From Poseidonocella sp. HB161398 (GTDB lineage: Bacteria; Pseudomonadota; Alphaproteobacteria; Rhodobacterales; Rhodobacteraceae), in contig NZ_VATA01000018.1 in assembly GCF_005870025.1 (NCBI RefSeq), positions 1 to 64,000 on the forward strand: a DNA stretch of 64,000 bases. The letters are read 5' to 3'. How positions within the stretch are numbered: the stretch's first letter is position 1; the number at the start of each line of letters is the position of its first letter. Positions 24,946 through 33,131 of the stretch are shown in pieces. Both the position numbers and the translations under genes were made by a program. A model generated the notes under the pieces. That model saw nothing but the letters and a program-made list of their open reading frames with translations. It was not told the DNA's origin and did not search any database.

Positions 24946-25941
24946 TCAGAGACGCTCGATGGCGCGGAGCAGCTTGGCCAGCCGGTCGTCGTCCAGATCG
25001 GCGCTTTCGAGCGTCAGGACCCGCATCCCGTCCGGCTTCTCCTTCAGCTTCACCTGGCCGATGCCGCAGTCCTTCCGGCGCCAGGGCAGTGTCCCCGCCG
25101 CCTTGGCCCGGCGCGCCCGCGAGCGGACGGCCTCCTTGGTCGTCGACGGGCCCTGGTCGCGGATCTGCTTCAGCGCGGCGTCGATCTGGTCGCGGCTGGC
25201 CTGGCCCAGGTCCAGCACCTCGCCGAGCGCCGCGTGGAACTCCACCGCCGCGAGACCGCGCGAGACCGTGGCGCGCGGGACGCCGATGATCTCGGCGATC
25301 TGCTGCTGGGTGACGCCGGTGGTCTCCTGCGCGATCAGGCCGATCGAATAGAGCCGCTCGAACATGGTCAGATCGCGGCGGATGGTGTTCTCGAAGAACC
25401 GTTCCTGCAGGTCGTCGAGCCGCGCGCCGGAGGCCTCCGGGAAGGTCAGGAAGCAGAGCGGCTCGATGCCCAGCTCGATGCAGGCGCGCAGGCGCCGCCG
25501 CCCGGATTGCAGCGCGAAGCGCTGGCCCGAGACGTCGCGCGGAAAGGCCGGGTTCGGCCGCCAGTCGGGATCGGCGGCACGCACGCGCAGCGGCATGCGC
25601 AGCCCGCGGCGGCGGATATTCTCCAGCAGTGCGCGGAAGCTGTCCTCGCTCTCGTCATCTTCGGGCGCGGGCGCGATCCGGTCGGAACCGACCTTGTCCT
25701 CGATGCTGGTCGCGGGAATGCGGATCGGCACGACGCCCTCGAGAATGCCCTCGTAGACCGCCTCGTTGGCAAGTGCCGCTTCCTTCTTGGCGCTTTCCAG
25801 CCGGTCCTGCATGCCGCGCATCGCCTGGCGCGACCAGTTCCCGGCGGTGGGCTGCTCTTCCGGCGTGACTTCGGGCAGGTCCCGCCCGGTCGCCATGCCG
25901 CCCAGGATCGCGCTCCCTGCCCGTCTGCGTCCCACGCTCAT
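24946..25941 (-). CDS. parB: Plasmid partition protein ParB
   Basis: A 331-residue ParB/RepB-type protein. After a charged N-terminal region, VPIRIPATSIEDKVGSDRI starts the ParB CTPase-like domain, and FENTIRRDLTMFERLYSIG with VTQQQIAEIIGVPRATVSRGL forms the conserved C-patch and HTH. Its ATG overlaps the parA stop (ATGA), so the two are coupled. It would bind the palindromes at 24909 and 27525. The stop lies 9 bp from the first palindrome. Confidence 0.92.
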   Translation of the reverse strand: MSVGRRRAGSAILGGMATGRDLPEVTPEEQPTAGNWSRQAMRGMQDRLESAKKEAALANEAVYEGILEGVVPIRIPATSIEDKVGSDRIAPAPEDDESEDSFRALLENIRRRGLRMPLRVRAADPDWRPNPAFPRDVSGQRFALQSGRRRLRACIELGIEPLCFLTFPEASGARLDDLQERFFENTIRRDLTMFERLYSIGLIAQETTGVTQQQIAEIIGVPRATVSRGLAAVEFHAALGEVLDLGQASRDQIDAALKQIRDQGPSTTKEAVRSRARRAKAAGTLPWRRKDCGIGQVKLKEKPDGMRVLTLESADLDDDRLAKLLRAIERL

Positions 25942-27341
25942 GCTGCATCCTCCTCGAGGCTCGGTTTCGCCTTCTGCGACCAGCCCTCGACCTCTCCGTC
26001 CGGAAACAGCCGTTCCAGGAAGGCCTGCGCATAGCCCCGCGTCGGCAGCGAGGGAATGGCGCGCATGACGATGGCGTCATTGACCGCATTGGCATTGTCG
26101 ATGAAGGCCTGCAGCGAGGCCTTCCGCGTCTTCGGCGGCTCGTATTCATAGGCCGACTTGAACTCGCGGAAGGCATTCGCCGCGCCTTCGGAATACTGGT
26201 AGTAGATCGGCGAGATGATGTCCGGATTGCCCGCCATGATCTCGCCGATGGTGCGCAGGTCGGTGTCGGACGACCGGTTGACGATGGTCGGCAGGATCAT
26301 CGGCTTGGCGTCCTTGAACTTCACCGGGTTGGTGTCGCCCTCGATAAAGCTGAAATAGTCGCGCAGGCTCGCCAGGTAGATATGCAGCGTCGAGAGGTCG
26401 AAGCCCTTCATCGTCTGCGGAATGATCAGCGTGTCGGCGGCGACGATGGTGTTCAGCGTGGCCAGCGTCAGCGAAGGCGGCGTGTCGATGATGACGACAT
26501 CGAGCGTCTCCTTCAGCGCCGCTTCGTAGGCGTCATGGCGGAAGCGGCCCTCGCTGTCGGCAAGGTCCTTCGCGGTCGTGCGCGGCGGGTGCGCGTCGCG
26601 CCAGCGGTCGAGCGAGTCCCGCAGCATCCGGTAGATCTTCTTCTGCTCCGGGTCCTCGGTCTGGGTCAGGTAGTACATCGCGATATCGGCTTCCTGGATG
26701 CCCGCTCCGCCCGGAATGAGACGCAGGCCGGGCCAGGGGGTCGGCCGCCAGAAGACGTTGAGCCGGTCCGGCGCGTGATGGATCTTCTCGCGCTGGCCCG
26801 CCTCGGGGACGCCCATGAAATCGGTATAGACCTCGACGTCATAGCCCGCGATCGACGTGGTGTCGTCGACGAAATAGAGCGAGCAGGTGGCCTGCGGGTC
26901 GCCGTCGATCAGCCCGACGCGCAGCCCGTAATAAAGGCTCAGATACTGCGCCAGATGCGCCGAAGAGAGCGATTTCGCCACGCCGCCTTTCTGCGAGGAG
27001 AGCACGATCACCGGCAGGTCGTCGCCGGGCTTGCGCCAGAAGAGCGTCGTGCGCCGTGCCTCGGGGCGGCTGTCGGCAATGGCGCGCAGCTTCATGATGT
27101 CATGGACCGACAGCGTGCGCTCGCGGCCGCGGATTTCGCCTTCGGGCGCGTCGGGATGCTTCATCAGCGCGTTGACGAAGCTGCGGTCGCAACCGAAGAA
27201 CTCGGTCACCTCGGCGATGGAATAGCGCCGCAGAACGCGCAGCGACTGGGTGCGGTGCATCCGGGCCGAAGAGGCCGCCCGCGACACGCAGTCGATCGCC
27301 GCCTCGACGAAGGACGGGATGTTGTGAAAGGATTTGGCCAT
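25938..27341 (-). CDS. parA: Plasmid partition ATPase ParA, with N-terminal HTH
   Basis: A 467-residue ParA. An N-terminal HTH-like region (YSIAEVTEFFGCDRSFVNALM) precedes the deviant Walker A VLSSQKGGVAKSLSS near residue 115, LIDGDPQATCSLYF follows as the A' motif, and DVVIIDTPPSLTLATL is Walker B. The long N-terminal extension is the mark of P1-type (type Ia) ParA, which also represses its own operon. I choose the ATG at 27341, preceded by AGGAAA; the longer frame from 27404 has no obvious ribosome site. Together with ParB and the parS-like palindromes it forms the segregation system of this replicon. Confidence 0.92.
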   Translation of the reverse strand: MAKSFHNIPSFVEAAIDCVSRAASSARMHRTQSLRVLRRYSIAEVTEFFGCDRSFVNALMKHPDAPEGEIRGRERTLSVHDIMKLRAIADSRPEARRTTLFWRKPGDDLPVIVLSSQKGGVAKSLSSAHLAQYLSLYYGLRVGLIDGDPQATCSLYFVDDTTSIAGYDVEVYTDFMGVPEAGQREKIHHAPDRLNVFWRPTPWPGLRLIPGGAGIQEADIAMYYLTQTEDPEQKKIYRMLRDSLDRWRDAHPPRTTAKDLADSEGRFRHDAYEAALKETLDVVIIDTPPSLTLATLNTIVAADTLIIPQTMKGFDLSTLHIYLASLRDYFSFIEGDTNPVKFKDAKPMILPTIVNRSSDTDLRTIGEIMAGNPDIISPIYYQYSEGAANAFREFKSAYEYEPPKTRKASLQAFIDNANAVNDAIVMRAIPSLPTRGYAQAFLERLFPDGEVEGWSQKAKPSLEEDAA

Positions 27342-27491
27342 GTCTGGACTTTCCTGCTCTGCCTCGGGGGCGTCTTTTGCGACGCTTTTGCCTGAATATC
27401 TCACTGCCGCCGTGCTTGGGCAACATGTATCCGCCGCGAGGGCGCCGGAAATGCGGGGCAGGGCGCAAACCGTTGCCGGAACGCCCGCTCC

Positions 27492-28478
27492 TCAGGCGGC
27501 GATAGACGCGGTTCCGGAACATTGCGGTCCCGTTCCGGCCGGAACGGGACCGGCCGGGGCAAGCTTCGCGAGTTGCTGGCGGGCGATCCAGGCGCGGTTC
27601 CGCAGCAGGCCGATCCGCTTGAGAATCTCCGGATCGGGCATGGCGGCCCGGACAGGATCACTGATGGTTGCCTGAAGCTGGCCGGGACGGGGCAGGTGCT
27701 TCCAATGCGGTTTCCAGACGGCATCGAGCGCGCGGATGGCTGAGTCGAGCGCATCGGGATGAAGCGCCGTTCCCGCAACCAGCGCTGCCGCTTCCTCGAC
27801 ATCCTTGGCACTGGCTGAAAGGCCATGGCGCAGGGCGAAGGCAGATACAGCCGACCGGGCCCCGCGCTTGGCCTCGTCATGGCTCCAGAGACCGGTCTTG
27901 GCTCCCTCGGCGCAGGCGATCACCTTGCCGAGGAAGTCCGCAGATGCCTGTCCATGCCACACACTCACCGGATCGGCATCGCTGGGCCGGTGCTCGCGCC
28001 ATTGCGCTTCGAGCTGGGCGGTCCAGGCCGGAAGGGCAGGGGCCGGTGTTTTGTTTTGAGGGATCTGGTTTTTTGGACCCTTCGGGTCCTTGCGTTCGGC
28101 ATCCTGAACACGGCGTTCAGCTTTCGGAACGGCGCGTTTCGCCGCTTCGCGGGACATTTCGGCCCAGCGGCCGCACATCTCGGCCCAGCCCAGCACCACG
28201 ATGCGCAGTCGGTAGTTGTAGCCGTTGCCGTAGGTCTGGCGGATGCAGTCGATCAGCCCGTGCTCGCGCAGTTCGGCGACATAGGCGGAGATCGAGGATT
28301 TCGAGCGGTTCAGCAACCGGCCCAGCTCCTCGTAGGAATGCCAGCTCTCGCCCTTGGCATCGGCGAATCCGCAGAAGGCCAGAAGAAGGGTCTTCGCCTG
28401 GGGCGATATGGCAAGCGTGAGCCAGGTGCGCGGCATGCGCACGAACCCGCCATCGGCGGGGGACGCGGGGGCTGTCAT
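27492..28478 (-). CDS. Plasmid replication-associated HTH protein
   Basis: A 328-residue protein with a winged-helix region near residues 20-85 (SPQAKTLLLAFCGFADAKGESWHSYEELGRLLNRSKSSISAYV is spread over two helices) followed by a basic linker rich in Lys/Pro/Gln and an alpha-helical C-terminal part. Proteins of this layout are often found beside replication initiators in plasmids of Rhodobacterales. The 3' end of the gene contains the second copy of the candidate parS palindrome, which therefore encodes the residues AGPVPAGTGP. It is between repA and parA in the same direction. Its exact role in replication is not known to me. Confidence 0.7.
   Translation of the reverse strand: MTAPASPADGGFVRMPRTWLTLAISPQAKTLLLAFCGFADAKGESWHSYEELGRLLNRSKSSISAYVAELREHGLIDCIRQTYGNGYNYRLRIVVLGWAEMCGRWAEMSREAAKRAVPKAERRVQDAERKDPKGPKNQIPQNKTPAPALPAWTAQLEAQWREHRPSDADPVSVWHGQASADFLGKVIACAEGAKTGLWSHDEAKRGARSAVSAFALRHGLSASAKDVEEAAALVAGTALHPDALDSAIRALDAVWKPHWKHLPRPGQLQATISDPVRAAMPDPEILKRIGLLRNRAWIARQQLAKLAPAGPVPAGTGPQCSGTASIAA
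27525..27552. repeat. parS: 28-bp perfect palindrome, candidate parS site 2
   Basis: Identical in all 28 positions to 24909-24936. It lies inside the end of the HTH replication gene and 184 bp upstream of the parA start. A shorter related palindrome GTTCCGGAAC stands at 27511-27520, four bases away from its edge. Confidence 0.7.
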
Positions 28479-28594
28479 CGGACAAAACCTCTCTGTTCGG
28501 CTCCAAGGCCGTTGCGCGTCGCCCGTGGCTGGGATAGGGTCAGGGTGCGAAACTGGACCGTCGACGCAGGTAACTGTCTAGGCGGTGTTCGAAG

Positions 28595-28622
28595 GCTCCG
28601 GGATGTTGGCGCATTCCGGAGC
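28595..28622. terminator. Hairpin between repA and the HTH replication gene
   Basis: GCTCCGG at 28595-28601 pairs with CCGGAGC at 28616-28622, followed by TTTTCC on the plus strand. Since both neighbouring genes are on the minus strand, where no T-run follows, it may instead limit antisense transcription toward repA or act as an RNA structure in the intergenic region 28479-28637. Confidence 0.4.
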
Positions 28623-28637
28623 TTTTCCTTTGGCGCG

Positions 28638-29612
28638 CTACATGTCGTCCTCCATCAGGGCGTCGCGCGCTTCCGAAGCGGGCAGCAGGCGGTCGATCTC
28701 GGGCAGGGGCAGGGGGCCCTTGCGGACGCAGACATGGACCTTGTCGAGCCGGACCCGTTGGCGCGGGGCGATCTCGGCAAATCCGTCATCGGTGGCGGCC
28801 TCGAGGCTCAGGCTGATCGCACCCGACATCTGCGGGTTCTCGGCGATCGCGGCCATCGAGGATTTCAGGGTGCGCGCCTTGAAGACCTTCAGGTCCGAGG
28901 CGATGGGAATGCGGCGGCGCAGCTCGTCGAGCGGGATCCAGACCGGATCGCCGCCATTGCGGATCAGCCGCGCGAGGCAGATCTCGAAGACCCTCCATGA
29001 GGACGGCCGCGAGGCGGTGAGCGTGCGGAATTCGTCGCGCGGGATCTCGAAGCCTTCCATGCCGAGGATCCAGCGGAAGGCGTCCTCGCTGAGGGTGATC
29101 TTCAGCCGCAGCACCTTCTGGCCGGCGCCGATCGACTGGACGTCCTGCTCGAAGGCGTCGATCCAGCGGAACTGCCGCTTGCGGCTGACATCGTCGCCGA
29201 TCGGCATTTCCGTGGTGATCCAGGTCGCGGCGAGCCGCTCCAGCCGTTCGGTGATGCGCGCGTATTCGCTGCCCCCGAGGGTGGGATCGTAGGAAATCGC
29301 CTCCATGATGTCGCGCACGCCGATCTCGACATGGCGGCTGGGGGGCGTGCCCGCGCGGATCGCGGTGCCGATCTGGGCGGCGAGCAGGTTCAGGACCTTG
29401 CGGTCGGTCGCCGTGGCGATCCGCGTGCCGGGCACCGAGGAGTGCATCCTGACCGTGTAGTCGCCGACCTGGGTGGTGAAATCTTCCTGCCCGTCCTCCG
29501 GGAAGAAGGGCAGCAGCATGGTCTCCAGGTCGCTGCGCATGGCAGGGACACTGGGGGATTGCCCGTCCAGGGTGTCGGGCAATATGCTATCGGTCAGCCG
29601 GGGGCTGTTCAT
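28638..29612 (-). CDS. repA: Plasmid replication initiator protein RepA
   Basis: A 324-residue initiator with the two winged-helix layout of plasmid Rep proteins. MHSSVPGTRIATATDRKVLNLLAAQI near the N-terminal third and RPSSWRVFEICLARLIRNGG with PLDELRRRIPIASDLKVFKARTLKSSM in the C-terminal half resemble the replication initiator A family found in alphaproteobacterial plasmids. The upstream 500 bp contain three iteron-like repeats and an inverted repeat near the start that could be the autoregulatory operator. I choose the ATG at 29612. Confidence 0.85.
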   Translation of the reverse strand: MNSPRLTDSILPDTLDGQSPSVPAMRSDLETMLLPFFPEDGQEDFTTQVGDYTVRMHSSVPGTRIATATDRKVLNLLAAQIGTAIRAGTPPSRHVEIGVRDIMEAISYDPTLGGSEYARITERLERLAATWITTEMPIGDDVSRKRQFRWIDAFEQDVQSIGAGQKVLRLKITLSEDAFRWILGMEGFEIPRDEFRTLTASRPSSWRVFEICLARLIRNGGDPVWIPLDELRRRIPIASDLKVFKARTLKSSMAAIAENPQMSGAISLSLEAATDDGFAEIAPRQRVRLDKVHVCVRKGPLPLPEIDRLLPASEARDALMEDDM

Positions 29613-29681
29613 GGTACTGCTGCCTCATCCGATGATCTTCTGTGGATCGTCTCGGTCGTTTCTTGTCTTCTATGCCAGAAA

Positions 29682-29744
29682 AGACCGCATTTCAGAACGG
29701 CTGGGCAATAGGTTTTTTTCCCTTGCGGTCCGAATATGCGGTCT
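29682..29744 (-). promoter_or_regulatory. Candidate repA operator/promoter
   Basis: AGACCGCAT at 29682-29690 and its reverse complement ATGCGGTCT at 29736-29744 flank 45 bp just upstream of repA. A further TGCGGTC lies at 29724-29730, 13 bp from the second arm. Initiators of iteron plasmids often bind an inverted copy of their target near their own promoter; no match between these arms and the 28-bp repeats is evident, so another regulator is possible. Confidence 0.4.
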
Positions 29745-29874
29745 AACCGGCGGGACAGGAGAGCGGATCCGGGTCAACTCTATCGCGTAAGATACCGGAA
29801 TCCCACGATTGTCTCGCGAATCTCGCGGGCGGCGGCAAAAATTGCGGACGCCATGTCGGATGCAGAGTGCAGAA

Positions 29875-30077
29875 GTTGCAGCACACGGGCGCCGCGCAAC
29901 TTGAAAATCGGCCGGGGTTGCAGTTCGCGGGCGCTCTGCAACTTCGGGCCCTGAACGGGATCCGGCTCCGACTCGGGCGCGGTGCAACCAAAGCCCGTGG
30001 AGCCAAGCCCTTGATGCAGAAAGGCTTCCCGCCAGGGACGGGAAGCCAGGTTGCAGAGCACGGGCGCCGCGTAACTT
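29875..30077. repeat. Three iteron-like 28-bp direct repeats
   Basis: Copies are at 29875-29902, 29917-29944 and 30050-30077. All share GTTGCAG at positions 1-7, C at 10, CGGGCGC at 12-18 and AACTT at 24-28. The ends of each copy are inverted (GTTGC against GCAACTT, GTAACTT in copy 3). Copies 1 and 2 are 42 bp apart, four helical turns; copy 3 is 133 bp further. They are in one orientation. Confidence 0.7.
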
Positions 30078-30116
30078 CAGGCGCGGGACGCTGGTCGCGT
30101 CCCGGCCGGAACACGG

Positions 30117-30248
30117 TCACTCTCCGGGGGGCGTGTCGGGATGCTCCCGGGCCAGCCGCGCATCTTCGCGCAGTTCCAGCCACATGGCGTTCATCACCGC
30201 GAAGAGCGCGGCCAGGGGAAGGCCCAGAAGCCAGGCGAAATACCACAT
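30117..30248 (-). CDS. cydX: Cytochrome bd oxidase small subunit CydX
   Basis: A 43-residue single-helix protein beginning MWYFAWLLGLPLAALFAV, which is the conserved CydX/YbgT start (MWYFAW-L-G). The helix is followed by NAMWLELREDARLAREHP, with the acidic residue after the helix that is conserved in CydX. It begins 12 bp after the cydB stop in the same direction, following AGGAGAG. CydX stabilises the heme pocket of bd oxidase in E. coli. It is short and easily missed by gene finders; the conserved start and position make the call strong. Confidence 0.88.
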   Translation of the reverse strand: MWYFAWLLGLPLAALFAVMNAMWLELREDARLAREHPDTPPGE

Positions 30249-30260
30249 GATCGTCTCTCC

Positions 30261-31418
30261 TCAGTAGCTGTTGGCGTTGTCGTGGAGCTCGCTCTCGGTC
30301 ACCTTGCCCCAGAGCACCTTGTAGACCCAGGCGGTGTAGGCGAGGATGATCGGCATGAAGATCACCGTGGCGACCAGCATGACGAAGAGCGTGCGCTGCG
30401 AGGACGAGGCATCCCAGACTGTCAGCGAAGAGTTCGGATCCGCCGAAGAGGGCAGGATGAACGGGAACATGGTCAGTCCCACGCTGGCGATCATGCCGAA
30501 GATGCCGATCTTCGAAGCGAGGATGGTAAAGCTCCAGCCCCGCTGCAGGCCGAGCACCGACAGGCCCATCCCGGCAAAGCCGAGAAGCGGCGCGACGATG
30601 ATCCAGGGACGCGCGACATAGGCAGAAAGCCAAGTGCCGCCCTTGGTCACTTCCGACAGGAGCGGGTTCGACGGCCCGTCGGGCACGACGGTGGCCAGCT
30701 GGTAGCCGTCGGTCAGCACCAGCAGCCACAGCCCGGCCAGCGCATAGCCGCCCATCGCCACCAGCCCCGCCATCGCGCCGATCTTCCGCGCCCGTTCGGT
30801 GATCGGGCCGGGTTCGGATTTCAGCACCAGCCAGCCCGCGCCATGGGCGAGCAGCATCGACACCGAGACAGCGCCGCAGACCAGCGCGAAGGGGTTCAGG
30901 AGCGCCAGCAGCTTCAGGAAGCCCAGGCCGTGGTAGATCGGCATCAGCGTCTCGGTCAGCGTGAAGGGCACGCCGCGCAGCACGTTGCCGACCGCCACGC
31001 CGAAGATCAGCGCGGGCACCGCCCCGCCGATGAAGAGCGCCCAGTCCCAGCGTTCCCGCCAGGCCTTGCCCTCGCGCTTGGAGCGGTACTTGAAGGCCAC
31101 CGGACGCAGGATCAGCGCCGCCAGGATCAGCCACATCGCCAGGTAGAAGCCCGAGAAGCTCACCGCGTAGAGCGGCGGCCAGGCGGCGAAGATGGCGCCG
31201 CCGCCGAGGATGAACCACACCTGGTTGCCTTCCCAGACGGGGCCGACGGTGTTGATGACGAGCCGCCGCTCGGTATCGGTCTTCGCCACGAAGGGCAGGA
31301 GCGCGCCCACCCCCATGTCGAAGCCGTCGGTCAGCGCGAAGCCGATCAGCAGCACGCCGAGCAGCACCCACCAGATGACACGCAGCGTGCCGTAGTCGAT
31401 CAGTTCAGACAGGATCAT
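30261..31418 (-). CDS. cydB: Cytochrome bd ubiquinol oxidase subunit II
   Basis: A 385-residue membrane protein with about eight to nine helices, the CydB length. The opening [35 protein letters not shown] contains the conserved [15 protein letters not shown] motif. The segment [26 protein letters not shown] is also characteristic. The Asn/Ser-rich end HDNANSY closes the protein. It lies six bases after cydA and twelve before cydX. Confidence 0.96.
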   Translation of the reverse strand: MILSELIDYGTLRVIWWVLLGVLLIGFALTDGFDMGVGALLPFVAKTDTERRLVINTVGPVWEGNQVWFILGGGAIFAAWPPLYAVSFSGFYLAMWLILAALILRPVAFKYRSKREGKAWRERWDWALFIGGAVPALIFGVAVGNVLRGVPFTLTETLMPIYHGLGFLKLLALLNPFALVCGAVSVSMLLAHGAGWLVLKSEPGPITERARKIGAMAGLVAMGGYALAGLWLLVLTDGYQLATVVPDGPSNPLLSEVTKGGTWLSAYVARPWIIVAPLLGFAGMGLSVLGLQRGWSFTILASKIGIFGMIASVGLTMFPFILPSSADPNSSLTVWDASSSQRTLFVMLVATVIFMPIILAYTAWVYKVLWGKVTESELHDNANSY

Positions 31419-31424
31419 TGCTCG

Positions 31425-33020
31425 TCACTCCGCCGGGGCCGCTGCCGGTCCGCTCAGCCGCGCCCTGTGGCGCTGCATCCAGGTTTCGGTTTCCTCGACA
31501 TCCTGCACCGGACCCTTGCGGATGTACTTCACCATCAGGGCCATCTCGATGACGAAGAGCGTCGAGTAGAAGATCACGAAGCCCGCGATGGTGAAGAGGA
31601 GCTCGCCGACGCCCAGGTGGCTGACAGACAGCGCCGTCGGCAGGATGCCGTCCACCGTCCAGGGCTGGCGCCCGTATTCGGCGACGATCCAGCCCATCTC
31701 GGCCGCAATCCAGGGGGCGGGGATCACCGCCACCGCGCCCCACAGCGCCCAGCGGGGATAGGTCATGCCCTTGAAGGAGCTGCGGATGAAGAAGAAGCCC
31801 AGGATGCCGATGAAGGCGAAGCCCAGGGCCACCATGATCCGGAAGGCCCAGAAGATCGGGAAGACATGCGGAATGGTGTCATTCGCCGCCTGCAGGATCT
31901 GCTCTTCGGTCGCCTGCCGCGGGTCCTCGGTGTAGCGCAGCAGCAGGAAGGCGTAGCCCAGATCGCCCGAATGCGCTTCGAAGCGGGTCATCATGTCGGG
32001 GGTGACGTCCTTGCCGGCGGCGCGGATCTCCATCAGCGCGTCATAGGCGAGAAGCCCGTTGCGGATGCGGTGCTCCGCCTCGTCGACCAGCTGGTCGATG
32101 CCGGGGATCTCCCTGGTCAGCGAGCGCGTGCCGATCAGCCCCATCACATAGGGGATGTGGACGGCGTAATGCGTCTCGCGGGCCTCCTGGTCGGGGATGC
32201 CGAAGAGCGTGAAGGAGGCAGGCGCGGGCTCGGTCTCCCACATCGCCTCGATGGCGGCGAGCTTCATCTGCTGGTTCAGCCCGGCGTCATAGCCGGACTC
32301 GTCGCCCAGCACGACGACCGAGAAGGCCGAGGCGAGGCCGAAGGAGGCCGCCACCGTGATCGAGCGCCGCGCGAGCTCGGTATGGCGCCCCTTGAGCAGG
32401 TACCAGGCCGAGACGCCGAGCACGAAGACCGAGGCCGTCACGTAGCCCGCCGAGACGGTATGGACGAATTTGGCCTGCGCCACCGGGTTGAACAGCACGT
32501 CGGCGAAACTGTCCATCTCCATCCGCATGGTCATCGGATTGAAGCTGGCGCCGACCGGATTCTGCATCCAGCCATTGGCGATCAGGATCCACAGGGCCGA
32601 GAAGTTCGACCCGATCGCCACCAGCCAGGCGACGATCAGGTGGGCCACCTTCGACAGCTTGCCCCAGCCGAAGAAGAAGAGCCCGACGAAGGTCGCCTCG
32701 AGGAAGAAGGCCATCAGCCCCTCGATGGCCAGGGGCGCGCCGAAGACGTCGCCGACATAGTGGCTGTAGTAGCTCCAGTTCATCCCGAACTGGAATTCCA
32801 TGGTGATGCCCGTGGCGACGCCCAGCACGAAGTTGATGCCGAACAGCGTCCCCCAGAACTTGGTCATTTGCCGCCAGATCGGCCTGCCGGTCATCACGTA
32901 GACGGTCTCCATGATCGCCACGAGGATCGACAGCCCGAGCGTGAGCGGCACGAAGAGGAAGTGATAGAGTGCCGTCATTGCAAACTGCAATCGCGACAGC
33001 TCCACGATATCGAGGTCCAT
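31425..33020 (-). CDS. cydA: Cytochrome bd ubiquinol oxidase subunit I
   Basis: A 531-residue oxidase subunit. Heme ligands are visible: His in ALYHFLFVPLTLG near residue 20, FVHTVSAGYV for the second histidine and Met in FRIMVALGF for the b558 axial ligand. IEGLMAFFLEATF carries the two conserved glutamates. The quinol loop (from MKLAAIEAMWETEPAPASF to IPGIDQL) is of the long type. The enzyme oxidises quinol and reduces oxygen with high affinity, without pumping. A strong AGGAGGG site precedes the ATG, and a perfect FNR-type box lies 76 bp upstream. Confidence 0.96.
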   Translation of the reverse strand: MDLDIVELSRLQFAMTALYHFLFVPLTLGLSILVAIMETVYVMTGRPIWRQMTKFWGTLFGINFVLGVATGITMEFQFGMNWSYYSHYVGDVFGAPLAIEGLMAFFLEATFVGLFFFGWGKLSKVAHLIVAWLVAIGSNFSALWILIANGWMQNPVGASFNPMTMRMEMDSFADVLFNPVAQAKFVHTVSAGYVTASVFVLGVSAWYLLKGRHTELARRSITVAASFGLASAFSVVVLGDESGYDAGLNQQMKLAAIEAMWETEPAPASFTLFGIPDQEARETHYAVHIPYVMGLIGTRSLTREIPGIDQLVDEAEHRIRNGLLAYDALMEIRAAGKDVTPDMMTRFEAHSGDLGYAFLLLRYTEDPRQATEEQILQAANDTIPHVFPIFWAFRIMVALGFAFIGILGFFFIRSSFKGMTYPRWALWGAVAVIPAPWIAAEMGWIVAEYGRQPWTVDGILPTALSVSHLGVGELLFTIAGFVIFYSTLFVIEMALMVKYIRKGPVQDVEETETWMQRHRARLSGPAAAPAE

Positions 33021-33095
33021 ATTACCCTCCTAGGGCGCAAAACATGCGCGGAAAATATACGTTACTTCCTATGCGATGTGGGGAAAATTTCCTGT

Positions 33096-33109
33096 TTGAT
33101 CTGTATCAA
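33096..33109. promoter_or_regulatory. FNR-type binding site upstream of cydA
   Basis: TTGATCTGTATCAA is a perfect match to the consensus TTGAT-N4-ATCAA. It lies between cydC and cydA, about 76 bp ahead of the cydA start, so cydABX can be induced at low oxygen independently of cydDC. FnrL plays this role in related Rhodobacterales. Confidence 0.8.
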
Positions 33110-33131
33110 CAGTCATCAGTTCGTGATGACG

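Larger units (their letters stand above)
29613..30116. other. Putative origin of replication region
   Basis: A 500-bp gene-free region upstream of repA and downstream of cydX. It holds three 28-bp iteron-like repeats (29875-30077), a half repeat at 29974-29988 with CGGGCGC and TGCAAC, an AT-rich run AGGTTTTTTTCCC at 29710-29721, and an inverted repeat flanking the presumed repA promoter. A degenerate match (20 of 28) to the candidate parS lies at 30092-30119. This combination is what an iteron-controlled plasmid origin looks like. Confidence 0.65.

Noticed and set aside
30092-30119. Fourth parS-like site beside the iterons
   Set aside because: Only about 20 of 28 positions match, mostly in the GC-rich centre and left arm; too weak to list as a feature of its own.
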